From: Betaproteobacteria bacterium
Lineage (GTDB): Bacteria > Pseudomonadota > Gammaproteobacteria > Burkholderiales > Rhodocyclaceae
Direction of reading: 5' to 3'
DNA length: 11,427 nt
NCBI GenBank assembly: GCA_016880375.1
Contig: JAEHDO010000395.1
Coordinates: 1 to 11,427, forward strand
Positions 7,368-11,427 of the stretch are shown in pieces (the stretch's first letter is position 1; every line of letters begins with the position of its first letter). The position numbers and the translations under genes were made by a program. Below the pieces are notes generated by a model. It made no database searches. It was not told the DNA's origin and worked only from the letters and a program-made list of their open reading frames with translations.

Positions 7368-8442
7368 GCTCTGCCTCGAATTCCTTCATGTAGCCGACCA
7401 GCGCCTTGACGCCTTCAATCGGCATGGCGTTATAGATCGAGGCACGCATGCCGCCGACGGAACGATGCCCCTTCAACTGGATCATGCCGCGCGACTTGGC
7501 CCCCTTGAGGAATTCCTCGTCCAGTTCGGCCTTCTTCAGCGTAAACGGCACATTCATCAGCGAGCGGTCGGCCTTGGCAACCGGGCTGACGAAGAACTGG
7601 CTCTGGTCGAGGAAGGTGTAGAGCAGTGCCGCCTTCTCGCGATTGCGCTTCTCCATTGCCGCCAGGCCGCCATTCTGCTTGATCCACTGGAACACCAGGC
7701 CGGCGATGTAGATGCCGTAGGTGGGCGGCGTGTTGTACATGGACTCGTTTTCGGCATGCGTCTTGTAGTCGAGCATGACCGGGGTCTTCGGCAGCACCTG
7801 GCCAATGAGGTCATCGCGCAGGATGGCGATGGTCAGGCCGGCCGGGCCGATGTTCTTCTGTGCGCCGGCGTAGATGAGACCGAATTTCGATACGTCGACC
7901 GGGCGCGACAGGATGTTCGAGGACATGTCGCACACCAGCGGCACGTCGCCAGTCTGCGGCATCCAGTGGAACTCCACGCCGCCGATGGTCTCGTTGGCGG
8001 TGTAGTGCACGTAGGCGGCGTCCTTGCTCAGTTTCCAGTCGGTCTGCGCCGGCGCATAGGTGAAGTTCTTGTTCTCGCTCGAAGCCACGACGTTGACCTG
8101 GCAGTACTGCTTGGCCTCCTTGATCGCCTTCTTGGCCCACTCGCCGGTGTGCACATAGTCGGCGCTCGCCTTGCCGCGCAGCAGGTTGATCGGAATCATG
8201 GCGAACTGCAGGCTCGCGCCGCCCTGCAGGAACAGCACCTTGTAGTTGGCGGGAATCGCCATCAATTCGCGCAGGTCGGCTTCGGCCAGGGCGGCGATGC
8301 TCATGAACTCCTTGCCGCGGTGGCTCATCTCCATGACAGACTGGCCGCTGCCGTGCCAGTCGAGCATCTCTTCCGCCGCCTGCCTGAGCACGGACTCCGG
8401 CAGGGTCGCCGGTCCGGCGCTGAAATTGAATACGCGTGACAT
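7360..8442 (-). CDS. serC: Phosphoserine aminotransferase
   Basis: SerC converts 3-phosphohydroxypyruvate and glutamate to phosphoserine. In many bacteria it also acts on the matching erythronate intermediate of pyridoxal phosphate synthesis. The product has 360 residues, the normal length, and begins VFNFSAGPATLPESVL. Markers are EMSHRGKEF at 38-46, LFLQGGASLQF at 70-80, CDMSSNILSRPVD at 171-183, and YAGAQKNIGPAG with the PLP lysine K196. Towards the C-terminus comes GHRSVGGMRASIYNAMP, which binds the substrate phosphate. The ATG at 8442 has AGGAAG overlapping the gyrA TAG, only six bases after gyrA. The last eight bases are shared with the serA-like gene. Confidence 0.97.
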   Translation of the reverse strand: MSRVFNFSAGPATLPESVLRQAAEEMLDWHGSGQSVMEMSHRGKEFMSIAALAEADLRELMAIPANYKVLFLQGGASLQFAMIPINLLRGKASADYVHTGEWAKKAIKEAKQYCQVNVVASSENKNFTYAPAQTDWKLSKDAAYVHYTANETIGGVEFHWMPQTGDVPLVCDMSSNILSRPVDVSKFGLIYAGAQKNIGPAGLTIAILRDDLIGQVLPKTPVMLDYKTHAENESMYNTPPTYGIYIAGLVFQWIKQNGGLAAMEKRNREKAALLYTFLDQSQFFVSPVAKADRSLMNVPFTLKKAELDEEFLKGAKSRGMIQLKGHRSVGGMRASIYNAMPIEGVKALVGYMKEFEAEHG

Positions 8443-8448
8443 TTCTTC

Positions 8449-10992
8449 CTACTCCTCGTCGGTCTCAATAACTTTTTCGATGCCGGCCAGTTTGGTGCCG
8501 TCATCCAGATTGATCAGGGTGACGCCCTGCGTCGAGCGACCCATCTCGCGAATGTCCTGTACCAGCGTACGGATCAGCACGCCGCCGGTCGAAATAAGCA
8601 TCAGTTCGTCGCTATCCCTGACCAGCACCGCGCCGATGAGCTTGCCATTACGGTCTGAGGCCTGAATCGCAATCATGCCCTTGGTACCGCGACCGTGCCG
8701 TGTGTATTCGGCGATTGCCGTGCGCTTGCCGAAGCCGTTCTCGGTGGCAGTCAGCACACTCTGTTCCTGGCCCTTGGCGACCAGCATCGAAATAACGGAC
8801 TGGGCCGGATCGAGCATCATGCCGCGCACGCCCCGCGCCTCACGTCCCATGGGACGCACGTCTTCCTCGGCAAAGCGCACCGCCTTGCCGGCGTCGGAGA
8901 ACAGCATCACGTCGTACTCGCCGTCGGTGATGGCAACGCCAATCAGGTGGTCGCCTTCGTCGAGATCGACAGCGATGATGCCGGCCTTGCGCGGGTTGGC
9001 GAAGGCCGACAGCGGCGTTTTCTTGACCGTGCCGCCCATCGTCGCCATGAAGATGTAATGCCCTTCGTCGAACTCCTTCACCGGCAGCACCGCCGTGATC
9101 TTCTCTTCCTCAGCGAGCGGGAAGAGGTTGACGATCGGTTTGCCGCGGCTGGTCGAGGAACCCTCCGGTACCTCATAGACCTTCAGCCAGTAAACCCGGC
9201 CACGGTTGGAGAAGCACAGGATATAGTCGTGCGTGTTGGCGACAAACAGGCGGTCGACAAAATCGTCCTCCTTCATCGCCGTTGCCTGCCTGCCGCGCCC
9301 TCCTCGGCGCTGGGCGCGGTAGTCGGCCAGCGCCTGTCGCTTGAAATAGCCGCCATGCGAGAGGGTGACGACGACGTCGGCCGGGGTGATCAGGTCCTCC
9401 AGGCAGAGGTCCTCGGCATACTTCACGATCTCCGAGCGCCGCGCGTCGCCAAACTGCTCCCTGATGGCCCTCAGTTCGTCGGCGATGATGCGGGTTATGC
9501 GCTCCGGGCGGGCAAGGATGTCGAGCAAATCGGCAATCTGTTCCATCACCTCGCGGTATTCGGCCAGGATCTTGTCCTGCTCCAGGCCTGTAAGGCGCTG
9601 CAGGCGCAATTCCAGGATGGCCTGGGCTTGGGCGTCTGACAACCGATAGCCCTGCTCGAAAAGCCCAAATTCGGGCGCCAGCCCGTCGGGCCGCGAAGCC
9701 TGCGCATTGGCACGCGCCAGCATTTGCTCGACCAAGGCGGAGCGCCATGAGCGCGCCATCAACCCCCGCTTGGCTTCAGGCGGCGTCGGCGCCGCCTTGA
9801 TGAGGGCGATGATCTCGTCGACGTTGGACAGAGCCACCGCCAGACCTTCGAGGATATGACCCCGCTCGCGCGCCTTGCGCAACTCGAAGACATTGCGCCG
9901 CGTCACCACTTCGCGACGGTGGGCAAGGAAAGCGTCGAGCATCTCCTTCAGGTTGAGCAGGCGCGGCCGGCCGTCAACCAGGGCTACCATGTTCACCCCG
10001 AAGGTGTCCTGCAACTGCGTCATCTTGTAGAGGTTGTTGAGGACAACCTCAGGCACTTCACCGCGCTTCAGTTCGATGACCACGCGCATGCCGGATTTGT
10101 CGGACTCGTCCTGGATGTGCGAGATGCCCTCGATCTTCTTCTCGTTGACCAGTTCGGCGATGCGCTCCAGCAGCGACTTCTTGTTCACCTGGTAGGGCAG
10201 CTCGTCGACGATGATGGCCTGGCGGTTACCCTTCTCCAGATCCTCGAAATGCGTACGGCCGCGCATGACGATGCGGCCACGGCCGGTCAGGTAGCCTTCC
10301 CGTACGCCGGTCATGCCGTAAATTATGCCGGCGGTGGGAAAGTCGGGGGCGGGAATGATTCCAATCAGATCCTCGATGCCCAACTCGGGGTTGTCCAGCA
10401 GCGCCAGGCAGCCGTCTACCACCTCATTAAGGTTGTGCGGCGGAATATTGGTCGCCATGCCGACGGCGATGCCCGAACTGCCGTTGATGAGCAGATTGGG
10501 TATCTTCGCCGGCAGGATCAGCGGCTCGCGCTCCGAGCCGTCGTAGTTCGGTCCGAAGTCGACCGTCTCCTTATCGATGTCGGCGAGCAGTTCGTGGCCG
10601 ATGCGCGCCATGCGGATTTCCGTGTACCGCATGGCGGCGGCGTTGTCGCCGTCTACCGAACCGAAGTTGCCCTGGCCATCCACCAGCATGTAGCGCAGGC
10701 TGAAATGCTGCGCCATGCGCACGATGGTGTCGTAGACCGCGGTGTCGCCGTGCGGATGGTACTTGCCGATCACATCGCCGACGATGCGGGCGGACTTCTT
10801 GTAGGCCTTGTTCCAGTCGTTGGACAGTTCGTGCATGGCGAAGAGCACGCGCCGGTGCACCGGCTTCAGCCCGTCGCGCACGTCCGGCAGCGCCCGGCCC
10901 TTGATCACGCTCATGGCGTAATCGAGGTAGGAATGTCGCATCTCCTCTTCGAGGCTGACCGGAAGGGTTTCTTTTGCGAATTGAGTGGTCAT
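8449..10992 (-). CDS. gyrA: DNA gyrase subunit A
   Basis: GyrA cuts and rejoins DNA in the A2B2 gyrase that introduces negative supercoils. The 847 residues (E. coli about 875) cover the winged-helix/tower breakage-reunion domain to about residue 520, then the beta-pinwheel C-terminal domain. The catalytic tyrosine is Y123 in AAMRYTEIR. The quinolone region reads [11 protein letters not shown] with T84 and D88, a common susceptible-type combination. The GyrA box is QRRGGRG at 561-567, Lys to Arg compared with the usual QRRGGKG. A Lys at 31 ([11 protein letters not shown]) replaces the usual small or hydrophobic residue. The acidic tail is short (ETDEE). I chose ATG 10992 because [18 protein letters not shown] is the family N-terminus; a TTG at 11031 would add 13 unrelated residues. 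No clear SD precedes the ATG. It is the first gene of the cluster. Confidence 0.98.
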   Translation of the reverse strand: MTTQFAKETLPVSLEEEMRHSYLDYAMSVIKGRALPDVRDGLKPVHRRVLFAMHELSNDWNKAYKKSARIVGDVIGKYHPHGDTAVYDTIVRMAQHFSLRYMLVDGQGNFGSVDGDNAAAMRYTEIRMARIGHELLADIDKETVDFGPNYDGSEREPLILPAKIPNLLINGSSGIAVGMATNIPPHNLNEVVDGCLALLDNPELGIEDLIGIIPAPDFPTAGIIYGMTGVREGYLTGRGRIVMRGRTHFEDLEKGNRQAIIVDELPYQVNKKSLLERIAELVNEKKIEGISHIQDESDKSGMRVVIELKRGEVPEVVLNNLYKMTQLQDTFGVNMVALVDGRPRLLNLKEMLDAFLAHRREVVTRRNVFELRKARERGHILEGLAVALSNVDEIIALIKAAPTPPEAKRGLMARSWRSALVEQMLARANAQASRPDGLAPEFGLFEQGYRLSDAQAQAILELRLQRLTGLEQDKILAEYREVMEQIADLLDILARPERITRIIADELRAIREQFGDARRSEIVKYAEDLCLEDLITPADVVVTLSHGGYFKRQALADYRAQRRGGRGRQATAMKEDDFVDRLFVANTHDYILCFSNRGRVYWLKVYEVPEGSSTSRGKPIVNLFPLAEEEKITAVLPVKEFDEGHYIFMATMGGTVKKTPLSAFANPRKAGIIAVDLDEGDHLIGVAITDGEYDVMLFSDAGKAVRFAEEDVRPMGREARGVRGMMLDPAQSVISMLVAKGQEQSVLTATENGFGKRTAIAEYTRHGRGTKGMIAIQASDRNGKLIGAVLVRDSDELMLISTGGVLIRTLVQDIREMGRSTQGVTLINLDDGTKLAGIEKVIETDEE

Positions 10993-11040
10993 CGAACAGG
11001 GAACCGGAGGCAGGGCTAGGGTCCCCGCCAAAAAGTGCTA

Positions 11041-11049
11041 ATTCTAACA
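11041..11049 (-). promoter_or_regulatory. Probable extended -10 promoter of the gyrA cluster
   Basis: On the minus strand TGTTAGAAT combines a TGn extension with TAGAAT, one mismatch from the sigma-70 -10 box. It lies about 50 bases before the gyrA ATG, so a transcript would start near 11034 with a leader of about 40 bases. No good -35 hexamer sits 16-18 bases upstream, which an extended -10 can tolerate. This would drive the whole gyrA to aroA-cmk run, as no other gap in it can hold a promoter outside coding sequence. Confidence 0.45.
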
Positions 11050-11110
11050 TGCAGCCCAAGCCGGACGCAGCCGCCATGAAGAACCGCGGCCAGCCAATAT
11101 GTCGCTCCGA

Positions 11111-11123
11111 CTACAAGTTGTAG
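11111..11123. promoter_or_regulatory. Inverted repeat on the OmpA-gene -35 box
   Basis: CTACAAGTTGTAG is a perfect 6+1+6 inverted repeat. Its right arm is the proposed -35 hexamer TTGTAG of the rightward OmpA gene, so a dimeric regulator bound here would block or shape that promoter. It also lies about 75 bases upstream of the proposed leftward gyrA start. The regulator is unknown. Confidence 0.35.
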
Positions 11124-11146
11124 GCCTCTGGTTTTTGTGCTTAAAT
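11118..11146 (+). promoter_or_regulatory. Probable promoter of the OmpA-family gene
   Basis: TTGTAG (11118-11123), a 17-base spacer, and TTAAAT (11141-11146) preceded by TGC form a sigma-70-like promoter with an extended -10. Transcription would begin near 11153, giving a leader of about 75 bases that includes the hairpin at 11169-11188. The -10 match is moderate. Confidence 0.5.
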
Positions 11147-11168
11147 TCAAATGCCAAACAACAAGGGG

Positions 11169-11188
11169 CCGGCAGGCCGCTCTGCCGG
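11169..11188 (+). promoter_or_regulatory. Leader hairpin of the OmpA-family mRNA
   Basis: CCGGCAG (11169-11175), six-base loop, CTGCCGG (11182-11188): a perfect GC-rich 7-base-pair stem. No T run follows, so it is not a terminator. It would lie near the 5' end of the mRNA and about 28 bases before the RBS. 5' stem-loops stabilise some outer-membrane protein mRNAs, such as E. coli ompA, and that is the likely role by analogy. Confidence 0.5.
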
Positions 11189-11215
11189 AGAACCAGAACA
11201 ATTTCTCAAGCCAGT

Positions 11216-11220
11216 GGAGG
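11216..11220 (+). promoter_or_regulatory. Ribosome binding site deciding the OmpA-gene TTG start
   Basis: GGAGG sits eight bases before the TTG at 11229, an ideal distance. It directly abuts the ATG at 11221, which is too close for efficient use and opens a frame of only three codons. The spacing therefore favours TTG. Confidence 0.75.
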
Positions 11221-11232
11221 ATGAAACCTTGA
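11221..11232 (+). other. Three-codon frame overlapping the OmpA-gene start
   Basis: ATG AAA CCT TGA; the TGA overlaps the TTG start by two bases (CCTTGAAA). It could be a chance frame, a minicistron that couples or dampens initiation, or the trace of a small deletion in an original ATGAAA start. Nothing shows that it is translated. Confidence 0.25.
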
Positions 11233-11427
11233 AAACTGCTTACCTATCTCAAGCTCTTGTTGCCGCCGCCCTCGGCCTGTCCGTCACTGCCGCTTGCGCA
11301 CAAGTGCCGAACAACGACGGTTACCTGTTCGACACCCGTGGCGTCGTTGCCAGGAGCGGCTTCGGCCTGTGCTGGAAGACCACCCGCTGGACGCCGGCCA
11401 TGGCCATCCCCGAGTGCGATCCGGACC
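11229..11427 (+). CDS. OmpA-family outer-membrane protein, N-terminal part
   Basis: Only the first 66 codons are present; the gene runs off the window. The start is a TTG behind GGAGG. Residues 1-24 form a Sec signal peptide: a basic start (MKTAYLSQ), a hydrophobic core (ALVAAALGLSV) and an ACA cleavage site before Q25. C23 is not in a proper lipobox, so I do not call it a lipoprotein. The mature start reads QVPNNDGYLFDTRG, then RSGFGLCWKTTRWTPAMAIPECDPD. The pattern GLCW...WTPAMA..ECDPD, with two Cys likely to form a disulphide, is the short N-terminal region of betaproteobacterial OmpA-like proteins. There it leads into a C-terminal peptidoglycan-binding OmpA domain, out of view here. Expected role: an abundant envelope protein linking the outer membrane to peptidoglycan. 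Confidence 0.85.
   Translation, partial: MKTAYLSQALVAAALGLSVTAACAQVPNNDGYLFDTRGVVARSGFGLCWKTTRWTPAMAIPECDPD

Noticed and set aside
5397..8439. Long plus-strand frames opposite pheA, serA-like and serC
   Set aside because: Same composition effect; the minus-strand products carry all family motifs and the plus-strand frames carry none.
10720..10760. Quinolone resistance change in GyrA
   Set aside because: T84 and D88 are normal residues at these sites in many susceptible bacteria; no known resistance substitution is visible.
10993..11031. TTG start adding 13 residues to GyrA
   Set aside because: The added residues are not GyrA-like, and the family N-terminus begins exactly at ATG 10992.
11285..11305. 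Lipoprotein signal in the OmpA-family protein
   Set aside because: C23 is preceded by T-A-A without Leu at -3, while ACA before Q25 is a good signal peptidase I site.
1..11427. Defence system, CRISPR array, phage or complete mobile element
   Set aside because: All coding space is filled by housekeeping genes, and no direct-repeat array, transposase or integrase is present; only the 40-base left edge is unexplained.

Overview
The window reads as a chromosomal core region of a betaproteobacterium. The evidence is high GC content, the gene order gyrA-serC-(serA)-pheA-hisC-tyrA-aroA-cmk-rpsA, and a divergent OmpA-family gene beside gyrA with the WTPAMAIPEC-type N-terminal domain typical of that class. 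I cannot name the family or genus from sequence alone. I see no tRNA, rRNA, CRISPR array, intact insertion sequence or phage gene.

Layout from right to left, because almost everything is on the minus strand. A short divergent control region (about 10993-11228) separates gyrA (-) from the start of an OmpA-family outer-membrane protein gene (+, cut by the window end). Seven genes then follow as one tightly packed cluster: gyrA, serC, serA-like, pheA, hisC, tyrA and a fused aroA-cmk. Gaps run from 3 to 11 bases, serC and serA-like overlap by 8 bases, and tyrA and aroA overlap by 1 base. This spacing implies a single long transcript with translational coupling. After aroA-cmk there is a 191-base gap with a terminator-like, possibly alternative-folding structure, then rpsA. 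The rpsA frame breaks off about 40 bases from the left window edge.

How the genes work together: SerA-like and SerC catalyse the first two steps of serine (and pyridoxal phosphate related) synthesis. AroA makes EPSP, the precursor of chorismate. PheA (chorismate mutase/prephenate dehydratase) and TyrA (prephenate dehydrogenase) split chorismate flux to phenylalanine and tyrosine. HisC is a PLP aminotransferase that probably serves histidinol phosphate and/or the aromatic keto acids. Cmk recycles CMP/dCMP, and GyrA and ribosomal protein S1 are housekeeping proteins for DNA topology and translation initiation.

Most of the window is well-understood housekeeping DNA. The points worth a second look are: the abrupt AT-rich break in rpsA at position 40/41; the nearly linker-free AroA-Cmk fusion; the atypical short SerA without the usual catalytic-site Glu; the fold between cmk and rpsA; and the compact divergent promoter region, with an inverted repeat on the OmpA -35 box, a leader hairpin and a 3-codon minicistron overlapping a TTG start.
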